Below, one piece after another: positions 1-9,500 of a stretch of DNA of 16,870 nucleotides. The position numbers and the translations under genes were made by a program. Where the stretch lies: the NCBI GenBank assembly GCA_934525735.1, contig CAKSZM010000035.1, positions 1 through 16,870 of the forward strand, in the 5' to 3' direction. The first letter of the stretch is position 1; every line of letters starts with the position of its first letter. Below the pieces are notes generated by a model. The model was not told where the DNA came from, made no database searches, and saw nothing but the letters and a program-made list of their open reading frames with translations. Source of the DNA: an uncultured Faecalibacterium sp. Lineage in GTDB: Bacteria; Bacillota; Clostridia; Oscillospirales; Ruminococcaceae.

Positions 1-2
1 CC

Positions 3-77
3 GACCGGGTGGAAAGCCTGAACGCCGGCATCGCGGGCAGCATCCTGCTGTGGCATTTCCGGGAGGAGAGCCTGTGA
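3..77 (+). CDS. C-terminal end of a SpoU/TrmH-family RNA 2'-O-methyltransferase (partial, 5' end outside window)
   Basis: Only the last 24 codons are present, in frame 3, ending with TGA at 75-77. The residues include VESLNAGIAGSILLWHF, which matches the last conserved motif of SpoU/TrmH methyltransferases (ESLNVSVAA-like), where the chain passes through the protein knot and contributes to S-adenosylmethionine binding. Family members such as RlmB or TrmH methylate a ribose 2'-OH of rRNA or tRNA. The fragment is too short to say which RNA is the substrate, so no symbol is given. Its stop overlaps the dprA start codon, so the two genes are probably translationally coupled. Confidence 0.72.
   Translation, partial: DRVESLNAGIAGSILLWHFREESL
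61..70 (+). promoter_or_regulatory. Ribosome binding site deciding the dprA start
   Basis: GGGAGGAGAG lies 3-12 bases upstream of the GTG at 74. An earlier in-frame GTG at 50 lies before this site and inside the upstream gene, so the GTG at 74 is the better start. That GTG overlaps the upstream stop as GTGA. Confidence 0.7.
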
Positions 78-1213
78 GCGGCCTTGCCGGGCAGACCAGT
101 TTTTACCCGCCGGAGCCTGCCCCGGATCCGCTTCTGTGCTGGCTGTGGCTGGCACATGTGATGGGGCCGGGCAGCGTTCACGCCGGGCGGGTGCTGGATG
201 CATTCGGCGGGGCGCAGGAAGCGTGGGAAGCCCGCGCTTCTGCCGAGTTTGAGCTGGCGGCAGGCCCGGCGGCAGCCAAACGGGCTGTGCAGCTGGATCC
301 GGAAGAATACCATGGCCTTGTGATGCGGTGCGACGCACTGGGCGTGCGTATCCTGCCCTTTGACGATCCGGATTACCCGCTGGCATTTTCCCGCATCCCG
401 GATATGCCGCTGGTGCTCTACTGCACTGGCGACCCCCGCTGGCTCAACGAGCCGGGGACAGTGGGCATCGTGGGCAGCCGCAAGCCAACCGAATACGGCC
501 TGAACGCCGCGTCCGACATCGGCGGCCGACTGGCGCAGGCCGGAGCCATCATCGTCAGCGGCCTTGCCGACGGGCTGGACAGCGCCGGGCACAAAGCCGC
601 CGTGAAAAACGGATGCCCCACCATTGGCATTCTGGGTGTAGCCATCGACCGCACCTACCCGGCGGCCAATGTGGCGCTGCGGCATAAAATGGAACAGAAC
701 GGCTGCATCCTCAGCGAGTACGCTCCGGACGGCACTTCGCCGGGGGCTACCGGCTTTTTGCAGCGCAACCGGCTGATTGCGGCGCTTTCCACGGCATTGC
801 TGGTAGTGGAAGCCCGGGAGAAAAGCGGCACAATGTCCACGGTGGCTCATGCCGAGCGCTACGGCAGGCCGGTGTTTGCGGTGCCGGGCAGCATCTATTC
901 GCCCAATTCCGCCGGCACCAATGCTCTTTTGCGGGACGGCCGCGCCCGCGCTGCCTGCAGCGCTGCCGACCTAATGGAACCGCTGGGCCTGCACGGGGCA
1001 AAACCGGCTCCGGAAGCGCAGGCGCGCCGCCCGGAACCGGTCAGCGATACCGAGCGCAGGGTGCTGGCCTGCATCGGCCCCAAGCCGGTGGGCATGGAGG
1101 AGCTGTGTGTGAACACCGGCCTGCCCACGGCGGTGCTGCTGAGCACCCTGATGAAGCTGGAACTTTCCGGCAGGGTGTACAAGCAGCCCGGCCAGCGGTA
1201 TATTCTGCGCTAG
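74..1213 (+). CDS. dprA: DNA processing protein DprA (RecA loader for natural transformation)
   Basis: DprA binds incoming single-stranded DNA in the cytoplasm, protects it and loads RecA onto it. From the GTG at 74 the protein has 379 residues, a normal length. The Rossmann-like core begins with GIVGSR (residues 131-136), continues with SGLADGLD (from 162), close to the family's SGlArGID, and has the QRNR motif at 230-233, followed by LLVVEAREKSGT and the FAVPG segment. The last 60 or so residues form a DprA-type winged helix (LSTLMKLELSGRV). The first 60 residues are weakly conserved. The neighbours, an RNA methyltransferase and topA, fit the common Clostridia order dprA-topA-trmFO. No terminator is seen after it; a promoter for topA follows. 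dprA occurs in many bacteria not known to be competent, so its presence does not prove transformation. Confidence 0.95.
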   Translation: MSGLAGQTSFYPPEPAPDPLLCWLWLAHVMGPGSVHAGRVLDAFGGAQEAWEARASAEFELAAGPAAAKRAVQLDPEEYHGLVMRCDALGVRILPFDDPDYPLAFSRIPDMPLVLYCTGDPRWLNEPGTVGIVGSRKPTEYGLNAASDIGGRLAQAGAIIVSGLADGLDSAGHKAAVKNGCPTIGILGVAIDRTYPAANVALRHKMEQNGCILSEYAPDGTSPGATGFLQRNRLIAALSTALLVVEAREKSGTMSTVAHAERYGRPVFAVPGSIYSPNSAGTNALLRDGRARAACSAADLMEPLGLHGAKPAPEAQARRPEPVSDTERRVLACIGPKPVGMEELCVNTGLPTAVLLSTLMKLELSGRVYKQPGQRYILR

Positions 1214-1225
1214 GCATAAATTCAG

Positions 1226-1256
1226 TTGGAAAAGCACACAACAACTGTGATATAAT
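1226..1256 (+). promoter_or_regulatory. Candidate extended -10 promoter for topA
   Basis: A perfect TATAAT lies at 1251-1256, preceded by TG at 1248-1249, giving the extended -10 form TGnTATAAT. A possible -35, TTGGAA at 1226-1231, is 19 bases away, longer than the ideal 17, which the extended -10 can offset. Transcription would start near 1263, leaving a leader of about 90 bases before topA. The placement 38 bases after the dprA stop supports it. Confidence 0.7.
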
Positions 1257-1267
1257 AATAAGATAGA

Positions 1268-1303
1268 GAACCTCGTGCTGTGCAGCTGCTGCGCGGTGCG
1301 TTC
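1268..1303 (+). other. Stem-loop in the topA leader
   Basis: CTGTGCAG (1278-1285) pairs with CTGCGCGG (1289-1296) around a CTG loop, with two G-U wobbles. An outer GAAC (1268-1271) pairs with GTTC (1300-1303). The hairpin sits at the very start of the predicted topA transcript. No T-run follows, so it is not a standard terminator. It could stabilise the RNA or tune expression; the pairing was found by eye and may be chance. Confidence 0.35.
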
Positions 1304-1351
1304 CTGATATAGATTACAGAAGAACGAAAAACGAATGGGAGTTAACGCAAA

Positions 1352-3436
1352 ATGGCGAAACTGGTAATCGTGGAGTCGCCTGCCAAGGCGAAGACCATCG
1401 GCAAATATCTGGGCGATGACTACGAAGTCACCGCAAGCATGGGCCATATCCGCGACCTGCCCGCTTCTCAGCTGGGCATCGATGTGGAGCACGGCTACAC
1501 CCCGCAGTACATCAGCATCAAAGGCAAGGAAAAGCTCATCAAGGAGCTGAAGAGCAAGGCCAAACACGCCGACGGCGTGCTGCTGGCGACCGACCCGGAT
1601 CGCGAGGGTGAAGCCATCAGCTGGCATCTGGCAAACATTCTGGGGCTGGACCCCCACGAGCCGAACCGCGTCACCTTTGACGAGATCACCAAAAAGGGCG
1701 TGAAGGAGGGCATGGCCCACCCCCGCGCCATTGACGAAGACCTGTTCAACGCTCAGCAGGCCCGCCGCGTGCTGGACCGTCTGGTGGGCTACAAGCTCAG
1801 CCCCTTCCTGTGGCGCAAGGTGCGCCGGGGCCTGTCCGCAGGCCGCGTGCAGAGCGTGGCTGTGCGGCTGATCGATGACCGCGAAAAAGAGATCGAGAAC
1901 TTCAAGCCCGACGAATACTGGAACGTGGACGCTGTGCTCGGCGCAGGCCACAAGAGCTTTACCGCCCGGCTCTCTTCGGACAGCAGCGGCAAAAAGCTGC
2001 TGCCCAAAAACGAAGCCGAAGCCCGCACCGTCGAGAAGGGCCTGGAGGGTGCACAGTATGTGGTGAGCGAGCTGAAAAAGGGCAAGCGCGCAAAGCAGCC
2101 CACCCCGGCCTTCATCACCAGTACCCTGCAGCAGGAGGCTTCCCGCCGGCTGGGCTTTACGGCTACCCGCACCATGCGCGCCGCCCAGACCCTGTACGAA
2201 GGCGTGGACATCGCCGGCCACGGCACCATGGGCCTGATCACCTATATGCGTACCGACAGCCTGCGCATCTCGGACGAAGCCGTTGCCGCCGCCAAGGAGT
2301 ATATCGCCGGGGCATACGGCGAGGCGTATATCTGCCCATACAAGCGCACATGGAAAACCAAGAGCGCTACCGCCGCGCAGGACGCCCATGAAGCCATCCG
2401 CCCCTCGGTGCCGTCCCTGACGCCGGACGAGGTGGACAAGAGCATCAGCGGCGACACCGCCAAGCTCTACCGCATGATCTGGAGCCGCTTCATGGCCAGC
2501 CAGATGGCGGACTGCCAGCAGGACACTGTGTCGGTCACCGTGAGCGCAGCGGATTACCGCTTCAAGGCCAGCGGCTACACCGTGACCTTTGACGGTTTTA
2601 CCGCCCTGTATGAGGAAGCCACCGACGAAAAGGAAAAGAAGGAGACCGCCCTGCCCCCGCTGGAAGAGGGTCAGGTGCTGAAGCTGCGCGACCTGAAGAG
2701 CGAGCAGAAGTTCACCCAGCCGCCCGCCCGCTACACCGAAGCTACCCTCATCAAGGCGCTGGAAGAAAACGGCATCGGTCGCCCCTCCACCTATGCGCCC
2801 ATCATCACCACCATCATCGACCGCGGCTATGTGGAGCGCGACCAGAAAAAGCTCAAGCCCACCCTGCTGGGCCGGGCCGTAGATGGCCTGATGCTGGAGC
2901 AGTTCCCCCACATCGTGGACGTGGACTTCTCCGCCCAGATGGAAAAGAATCTGGATAAGGTGGAAAGCGGCAAGGCTGACTGGCGCAAGACGGTGGATGA
3001 CTTCTACCAGGGCTTTGAAGCCAGCCTGGAGCAGGCCGAAAAGAACATGGAGGGCAAAAAGGTCAAGGTGCCGGACGAGCCTTCCAGCGAGGTGTGCGAC
3101 CTGTGCGGCCGCCCCATGGTCATCAAGGTGGGCAAGTACGGCAAGTTCCTGGCCTGCAGCGGCTTCCCCGAGTGCCGGGGCACCAAGCGTCTGGTCAAGG
3201 ACACCGGCGGCATCTGCCCCAAGTGCGGCAAGGGCCGCATGCTGGAGCGCAAGAGCTCCAAGGGCCGCATCTACTACGGCTGTGAGCGCTACCCGGACTG
3301 CGATTTTATGACATGGGACACCCCGGTGCCCACCAAGTGCGAAAAGTGCGGCAGCACCCTGTTCCGCAAGGGCAGCAAACTCTACTGCGCAAAGGAAGGC
3401 TGCGGCTTTGAGATGCCGGTGCCGAAGAAGGATTAA
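1352..3436 (+). CDS. topA: DNA topoisomerase I (type IA)
   Basis: This enzyme relaxes negative supercoils by cutting one strand and passing the other through. The 694 residues are the usual length. The N-terminal TOPRIM domain shows KLVIVESPAKAKTIG with the catalytic Glu at residue 8, and DPDREGE at 81-87, which binds magnesium. The active-site tyrosine is Tyr298 in GLITYMRTDS, which forms the covalent link to DNA. The C-terminus (about 582-690) carries three zinc ribbons, each with four cysteines (CDLCG, CPKCG and CEKCG starts), which bind single-stranded DNA. GGGAG at 1337-1341 is the ribosome site, 10 bases before the ATG. It has its own promoter upstream and runs straight into trmFO 12 bases later. 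Confidence 0.98.
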   Translation: MAKLVIVESPAKAKTIGKYLGDDYEVTASMGHIRDLPASQLGIDVEHGYTPQYISIKGKEKLIKELKSKAKHADGVLLATDPDREGEAISWHLANILGLDPHEPNRVTFDEITKKGVKEGMAHPRAIDEDLFNAQQARRVLDRLVGYKLSPFLWRKVRRGLSAGRVQSVAVRLIDDREKEIENFKPDEYWNVDAVLGAGHKSFTARLSSDSSGKKLLPKNEAEARTVEKGLEGAQYVVSELKKGKRAKQPTPAFITSTLQQEASRRLGFTATRTMRAAQTLYEGVDIAGHGTMGLITYMRTDSLRISDEAVAAAKEYIAGAYGEAYICPYKRTWKTKSATAAQDAHEAIRPSVPSLTPDEVDKSISGDTAKLYRMIWSRFMASQMADCQQDTVSVTVSAADYRFKASGYTVTFDGFTALYEEATDEKEKKETALPPLEEGQVLKLRDLKSEQKFTQPPARYTEATLIKALEENGIGRPSTYAPIITTIIDRGYVERDQKKLKPTLLGRAVDGLMLEQFPHIVDVDFSAQMEKNLDKVESGKADWRKTVDDFYQGFEASLEQAEKNMEGKKVKVPDEPSSEVCDLCGRPMVIKVGKYGKFLACSGFPECRGTKRLVKDTGGICPKCGKGRMLERKSSKGRIYYGCERYPDCDFMTWDTPVPTKCEKCGSTLFRKGSKLYCAKEGCGFEMPVPKKD

Positions 3437-3448
3437 AAGGAAATATCA

Positions 3449-4825
3449 ATGAGCGAATATAAAGTAACTGTGCTGGGTGCCGGCCTTGCGGGCTGCGAAG
3501 CGGCGCTCTGGCTGGCGGGCAAAGGCGTGCAGGTGGACCTGTACGAGCAGAAGCCTGTCCACTTTTCGCCCGCACATAAGAGCGAAGGCTTTGCGGAACT
3601 GATCTGCTCCAACAGCCTGAAAGCCGAACGGCTGGACTCGGCGTCCGGCCTGCTGAAAGAAGAGATGCGCCGCATGGGCAGCCAGCTGCTGAACGCCGCC
3701 GAGGTGGCCCGCGTGGCTGCCGGCGGTGCGCTGGCCGTGGACCGCGACGCCTTCAGCGCCGAAGTGACCCGCATGGTGGAAGCCTGTGAAGATATCACCG
3801 TCCACCGGGAGCGGGTGGAGCACATCGACGAAAGCGCGCCCATTCTTGTGGCCACCGGCCCCCTGACCGACGGCGCACTGGCCGACGAGATCGGCCGGCT
3901 GACCGGCGACGAGCGCCTGCATTTCTACGATGCCGTGGCACCCATCGTGACGGCGGAGAGCCTCGACTACGAGAAAGTCTTTGCAGCGTCCCGCTACGAC
4001 CGGGGCGAAGCCGACTATCTGAACTGCCCCTTCAACAAGGCGGAGTACGAAGCTTTCCACGCCGCACTGGCTTCGGCCGAGCGCGCACCCCTGCACGACT
4101 TCGACACCGGCGCGGAGCAGAGCGCACAGCCCGACCCGGACGCCCACGGCAAAAAGGCGGATACCGTCACGGTCTACGAGGGCTGTATGCCCATCGAGAT
4201 CATGGCTGCCCGGGGTGCCGACACCATGCGGTTCGGCCCCCTGCGCCCGGTGGGTCTGGTGGACCCCCGCACCGGCCACCGCCCCTGGGCCAATGTCCAG
4301 CTGCGCGCCGAAAACAAGGAGCGCACCCTGTATAACATCGTGGGTTTCCAGACAAACCTCAAATGGGGCGAACAGAAACGGGTGTTCAGCATGATCCCCG
4401 GTCTGGAAAACGCCGAGTTCGTGCGGTACGGCGTCATGCACCGCAACACCTTCCTGGATGCGCCCCGGGTGCTCGGCGCACAGCTGTGCCTGAAGGAACA
4501 CCCCAATGTGTTCTTTGCCGGGCAGATCACCGGTTTTGAAGGTTATATGGAAAGCGCAGCCTGCGGCCTGCTGGCGGCCCGCAGCCTGTACGCCCGCCTT
4601 GCGGGCAAGGAGCTGCCCGCCCCGCCCGCCGACACCATGTGCGGCGCGCTGGTGCAGTACCTGACCACCGAGAACAAGCACTTCCAGCCCATGGGCGCAA
4701 ACATGGGCATCCTGCCGCCGCTCCCGGCGGAAAGCCGCCCGCGGGACAAGCGCCTGCGTTACATGGCACAGGCCGAGCGCGCTGTTGCCAGCTTCCAGCA
4801 GTGGCTGGATGAAACCGCCCTGTAA
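3449..4825 (+). CDS. trmFO: Methylenetetrahydrofolate--tRNA-(uracil-5-)-methyltransferase TrmFO
   Basis: TrmFO makes ribothymidine at position 54 of the tRNA T-loop, using methylenetetrahydrofolate and reduced FAD rather than S-adenosylmethionine. The N-terminus has the FAD-binding GAGLAG (residues 10-15) and the YEQKP segment. Cys53 in AELICSNSL matches the family's conserved Cys53. The second conserved cysteine is Cys246 in VYEGCMPIE, about 20 residues later than in the Bacillus protein, because an acidic, polar insert lies just before it (around 215-240). That insert explains the length of 458 against about 435. AAGGAAAT just after the topA stop serves as ribosome site. topA-trmFO adjacency is common in Firmicutes and fits an operon. 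Confidence 0.96.
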   Translation: MSEYKVTVLGAGLAGCEAALWLAGKGVQVDLYEQKPVHFSPAHKSEGFAELICSNSLKAERLDSASGLLKEEMRRMGSQLLNAAEVARVAAGGALAVDRDAFSAEVTRMVEACEDITVHRERVEHIDESAPILVATGPLTDGALADEIGRLTGDERLHFYDAVAPIVTAESLDYEKVFAASRYDRGEADYLNCPFNKAEYEAFHAALASAERAPLHDFDTGAEQSAQPDPDAHGKKADTVTVYEGCMPIEIMAARGADTMRFGPLRPVGLVDPRTGHRPWANVQLRAENKERTLYNIVGFQTNLKWGEQKRVFSMIPGLENAEFVRYGVMHRNTFLDAPRVLGAQLCLKEHPNVFFAGQITGFEGYMESAACGLLAARSLYARLAGKELPAPPADTMCGALVQYLTTENKHFQPMGANMGILPPLPAESRPRDKRLRYMAQAERAVASFQQWLDETAL

Positions 4826-4864
4826 CAGCAGGGCCATTCTCCGCAAACAGAAAGGAGAGCAACT

Positions 4865-5881
4865 ATGAAGATCATTGTGGACATGATGGGCGGCGACAAC
4901 GCCCCTCTGGCTGTGCTGGAAGGCACGGCGCAGGCCGTGAAGGAATACGGCGTGCAGGTCATCGGTGTGGGCGATGAAGCGCTCGTGCGCAAGACCGCTG
5001 CCGAGCACAGCATCCCGCTGGACGGCATCGAGCTGGTGAACTGTACCGAGACCATCGAGATGTGCGATGAACCCGCCCGCGCCATCCGCCAGAAGAAGGA
5101 TTCCTCCATCGTGGTGGGCCTGAATATGCTCAAGGAGGGCAAGGGCGACGCCTTTGTCTCTGCCGGCAGCACCGGTGCGCTGCATGTGGGCGCAAGCCTC
5201 ATCGTGCGCACCCTCAAGGGGGTCAAGCGCCCGGCGCTGGCTACCATGGTGCCCGCCAAAAAGCAGGCCTACCTGCTGCTGGACTGCGGCGCCAATGTGG
5301 AGTGCCGCCCCGAAATGCTGGCCGCCTTTGCCGTCATGGGCAGCTGCTATGTAAACAAAGTGGAAGGCCGCCAGAGCCCCAGCGTGGCGCTGGCCAACAA
5401 CGGTGCCGAAGAGAGCAAGGGCACCCCCATGCTGCGGGACGCACACCAGCTGCTGAAAGTTACCCCGGGCATCCGCTTTGTGGGCAACATCGAGCCGCGG
5501 GATGTGCCGAACGGCGAAGTGGACGTGGTGGTCTGCGACGGCTTTACCGGCAATGTCATCCTCAAGCTGACCGAGGGCGTGGCCAAGATGCTGCTGGGGA
5601 TGCTCAAGCAGATGTTCCTTGCAAACCTCGGCGGCAAGCTGGCCTACCTGCTGCTCAAGGGCGGCGTGGCCGACCTGAAGCACCAGATGGACAGCGAGGA
5701 ATACGGCGGTGCACCCTTCCTCGGCGCAAAGCAGCCGGTCATCAAGGCGCATGGCTCTTCCAAGGCAAAGGGCATCAAGAACGCCATCCGTCAGGCCAAA
5801 GTCTGCGTGGAAAACGACCTGTGCGGCACCATGCAGTCTGCGCTGGATGAGCTGGCTGCAGCAAACAAGACAGAGGAATAA
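4865..5881 (+). CDS. plsX: Phosphate acyltransferase PlsX
   Basis: PlsX is a peripheral membrane enzyme that turns acyl-ACP into acyl-phosphate, the donor PlsY uses to acylate glycerol-3-phosphate at the start of phospholipid synthesis. The 338 residues are full length. MMGGDNAP (residues 7-14) and SAGSTGAL (around 99-106) are family signatures, and the C-terminal half has the expected VCDGFTGNV and GSSKAKGI segments. AAAGGAGAG at 4851-4859 is a strong ribosome site. In Bacillus, plsX is followed by fabD, fabG and acpP before rnc; here rnc follows after 26 bases, so those genes must lie elsewhere. It lies between trmFO and rnc in an apparently continuous transcript. Confidence 0.97.
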   Translation: MKIIVDMMGGDNAPLAVLEGTAQAVKEYGVQVIGVGDEALVRKTAAEHSIPLDGIELVNCTETIEMCDEPARAIRQKKDSSIVVGLNMLKEGKGDAFVSAGSTGALHVGASLIVRTLKGVKRPALATMVPAKKQAYLLLDCGANVECRPEMLAAFAVMGSCYVNKVEGRQSPSVALANNGAEESKGTPMLRDAHQLLKVTPGIRFVGNIEPRDVPNGEVDVVVCDGFTGNVILKLTEGVAKMLLGMLKQMFLANLGGKLAYLLLKGGVADLKHQMDSEEYGGAPFLGAKQPVIKAHGSSKAKGIKNAIRQAKVCVENDLCGTMQSALDELAAANKTEE

Positions 5882-5907
5882 CAAGCAATTCAAGGGAGTC
5901 AAGACAT

Positions 5908-6582
5908 ATGAGCCATCAGTTGGAAACAATTATTGGTTATAAGTTCAAAAACCCGGAGCTGCTGGAGATCGCACTGACCCATACCAGCTACGCCAACGAG
6001 AGCCGCACCCCGGTCAAGCACAACGAACGGCTGGAATTTCTGGGCGACAGCGTGCTGCAGATCGTCTCGGCGGATTATCTGTTCCACGCCTACGCCGACC
6101 GGCCGGAGGGCGACCTGACCCGCATCCGCGCCAGCCTTGTCAGCGAGGGCGCCCTGTTCCAGTTTGCGCAGGAGATCAATCTGGGCGAGTATCTGCGCCT
6201 CGGCCGCGGCGAGGAGCGCTGCGGCGGCCGCACCCGCCCCAGTGTTGTGTCGGATGCCTTCGAGGCCGTCATCGCCGCGCTGTATCTGGACGGCGGCATG
6301 GAGGTGGCCCGCAATTTCATCCTGCCCTTCATCACCGAGGGCAAGCATGCGGAAGCCGACTACAAGACCCGCCTGCAGGAGATCGTGCAGCAGAACCCCG
6401 AAGAGCGCCTGAGCTATGTGGTGGAGAGCGAGTCCGGCCCGGACCACGACAAGCGTTTTGTGGTGGCGGTGCGGTTCAACTCCGACCGGGTGGCCCGGGG
6501 CGAGGGACGCAGCAAAAAAGCCGCTGAGCAGAGCGCTGCCAAAGAGGCGCTCAAGCTGCTGGGCGTGATAAAGGAAAAGTAA
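5908..6582 (+). CDS. rnc: Ribonuclease III
   Basis: RNase III cuts double-stranded RNA, including the rRNA precursor stems and structured mRNA. The 224 residues are typical. The signature NERLEFLGDSV spans residues 39-49, with the metal-binding Glu43 and Asp47; the second acidic cluster is DAFEAVIAALYLDGG from 116. A double-stranded RNA-binding domain follows (about 150-221), ending in the usual GRSKKAAEQSAAKEAL helix. AAGGGAG at 5892-5898 is 9 bases from the ATG. Its stop is immediately followed by the smc ATG (TAAATG), so the two are probably translationally coupled, in the widely conserved order rnc-smc-ftsY. Confidence 0.97.
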   Translation: MSHQLETIIGYKFKNPELLEIALTHTSYANESRTPVKHNERLEFLGDSVLQIVSADYLFHAYADRPEGDLTRIRASLVSEGALFQFAQEINLGEYLRLGRGEERCGGRTRPSVVSDAFEAVIAALYLDGGMEVARNFILPFITEGKHAEADYKTRLQEIVQQNPEERLSYVVESESGPDHDKRFVVAVRFNSDRVARGEGRSKKAAEQSAAKEALKLLGVIKEK

Positions 6583-9500
6583 ATGGTATTCAAGGAACTG
6601 GAGATCCAGGGCTTTAAAAGTTTCCCCGATAAAGTGAAGATCCGCTTCGACGCCGGTGTCACCGGCGTGGTTGGGCCGAACGGCTCGGGCAAATCGAACC
6701 TGTCGGACGCGGTGCGCTGGGTGCTGGGCGAGACCAGCTCCCGCCAGCTGCGTGCAGCAGGCAAGATGGAGGATGTGATCTTCGGCGGCACCCGTCGGCG
6801 CGGCGCCATGGGCTTTGCGCAGGTGCGCCTGACGCTGGACAACGCCGCCCACACCTTTGATGTGGACGCCGACGAAGTGACCATCGGCCGCAAATACTAC
6901 CGTTCCGGCGAGAGCGAATATACCATCAACGGCCAGATCTGCCGCCTGAAGGATGTCTACGAACTGCTGCTGGATACCGGCATCGGCCGCGACGGCTACT
7001 CGGTCATCGGGCAGGGACGCATCGCGGAGATCGTGGCGGCAAAATCCAGCGAGCGCCGCGAGATCTTTGAGGAAGCCTGCGGCATTGCCAAGTACCGCTA
7101 CCGCAAGACCGAGGCCGAGCGCCGCCTTGCTGCGGCGGGCGAGAACCTCGAGCGGTTGCGGGATATCCTGGGCGAACTGGAAAGCCGGGTCGGTCCGCTG
7201 GAAAAGGAGAGCGCCAAGGCGCAGAAATTTCTCGGGCTGAGCGCCGAGAAAAAGACGCTGGAAGTGACCCTCTGGACCGACGGCGTCCACCGCGCCCGCG
7301 AGGCTGTGCGCCAGCAGGTGCGGGACTACGAGACCGCGCAGGCGGACTACGAGCGGTTCGACCGGGAAACAAAGGCCGCTGAGCAGGAGGCTGAGGAAAT
7401 CCGGATGCAGGCACAGCAGCTGACGGTTGCTGTCGAGCGCCTGAATGGGGATATCCGCAGCATCACCGAGCAGATCAGCGGGTCGGACAGCCGCATCGCC
7501 GTGCTGGAAAACGACATCCTCCGCAACGAGGAGAGCGCGGCTTCCCTGCGGCAGGAGATCGCCGACGGGGAGCAGGACAGTACCGAAGCCGAAGCCGCCC
7601 TGCAGCGCCACCGCGCCGTGGCAAAGACCATGGAAGCCGAGGGCGAAAAGCTGGCGGCTCAGATCGACGCTCTGAATGAGGAGATCGCCCATCTGACCGA
7701 CCAGAGCACCGCCAGCGGCGCGCGGAAGGACACCCTGCGGGAAGAGCTGACCGCCCTGACCGCGCAGCGCACCGAAGCACAGGTGGCGCAGGCCGCCGCC
7801 GAAGCTGCCGAGGAGACTGCCCGCCAGCGCCTGCCTGCCCTTGAGCAGAGCGTGCAGGAAGAGACCGCCCGGCGGGACGAGACGAAGCAGGATCTGGACG
7901 ATACCGTCCGCTACCGCCGGATGCTGGAAGAAAACGAAAAGCAGCTGGCCAATGTCCGCTCGGGTCTGGAACTGAAGCTGAAAAACCGAAAAGCCGCGCT
8001 GGATGAGGCCGACAATGCCGAACAGCGCCTTGGCCGTGAGCTGGATGCCGCCCGGCAGCGGCTCTCGGTTCTGCGGGAGCTGGAAAAGAATATGGACGGC
8101 TACCAGAACTCGGTCAAGGCCGTCATGCGCGCCGCCGGAGCACGCCGGCTGCGGGGCGTCATCGGGCCGGTGTCCGCCATCTTAAAGGTGGAGCCGGGCT
8201 GCGAGGTGGCTGTGGAGACCGCCCTCGGCGGGGCACTGCAGAACATCGTTGTGGAAAACGAAGCCGCTGCCAAGGCGGCCATCGCCCTGCTGCGCAATGA
8301 CAACGCAGGCCGCGCCACCTTCCTGCCGCTGGATACCGTCCAGCCCGGCGTGTTCCGGGGGCGGCTGTCCGGTACGGCGCGGCTGGCGTCCAGTCTGGTG
8401 CAGGCCGACCGCCGGTACGACAACATCGTGTCCAGCCTGCTGGGGCGCATCATCGTGGTGGACGACATCAACGAAGCTTCCCGGGTTGCCCGGGACAACG
8501 GCTTCCGCAGCAAGGTGGTCACCATGGACGGCCAGGTGGTCAACGCGGGCGGCAGCTTTACCGGCGGCAGCGTGCAGCGCAGCGCCGGACTGTTTACCCG
8601 CAAGCAGGAGATGGAAGAGCTGCGGGTGAAAGCCGCAAAACTGCAGAAGGACTGCCTTGCCGCGCAGGAAAAGACCGATCAGTGCAAGGAACAGGCCGAT
8701 GCTCTGCAGGCCGAGCTGACCGCCACGGCCAGCGAGCAGATCACGGCAGCGAACGATAAAGTCCGCGCCGAAGCGGAGCAGAAACGGCTGGAAGCTGCTC
8801 TCCAGCAGCTGGAAAGCTCTCTGACTGCCCGCCGGCAGGAAATTGACGCCCTGCAGGCTGCACTGGCCGAGAGCCGCGGCAAAGCGGAGAACGCCGCCGC
8901 ACAGCAGACGGAGCTGACCGGAAAAATCGACCGCCTGACCGACGAGCTGAACCGCATCGCCGAAGGAGATGACAATTTCCTTGCACAGCAGAGCGAGCTG
9001 GCGCAGAAGTTGAGTGCAAAGCGGCTGGAACAGGTGACCCGCCGGAAGGATGCCGAACTGGCCTACAGCCAGATCGCGGCGCTGGAACAGCGGGCACAGG
9101 ACGCCTCCGCGCGCCGCGCTTCGCTGGAAGAAAGCCTCGCCGCGCTGGCCGCCCGCAGCGAGAACTGCAGGGCCGAGATCGCTGCCATCCGGCAGGCCAA
9201 GACCGACAGCCAGTCGGAAATTGCACAAAAAGAACAGGCCATCCGCGAAGCCACCGAACAGCGGCTGGAACGCCAGCAGGCCGAGACGGCTGCACTGGCG
9301 CGGGCGCGCACCAGCGCCGACAGCCGCGAGGAGACCGGCCGCGAAATGGCCCGCCTTGCCGAGCGCAAAGCGGCGGCGGAGACCGAGTATGACCAGACCG
9401 TGGCAAAGCTGTGGGATGAATATCAGCTCTCGGTGAGTCAGGCGGAGGAACTCTGCATCGAGTTCGAAAGCCTGACCGCCTTACGGGCACAGGTGGCCGA

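Noticed and set aside
50..73. Upstream GTG start at 50 for dprA
   Set aside because: It precedes the ribosome site at 61-70 and overlaps the upstream gene more deeply; the GTG at 74 has proper spacing and a GTGA overlap.
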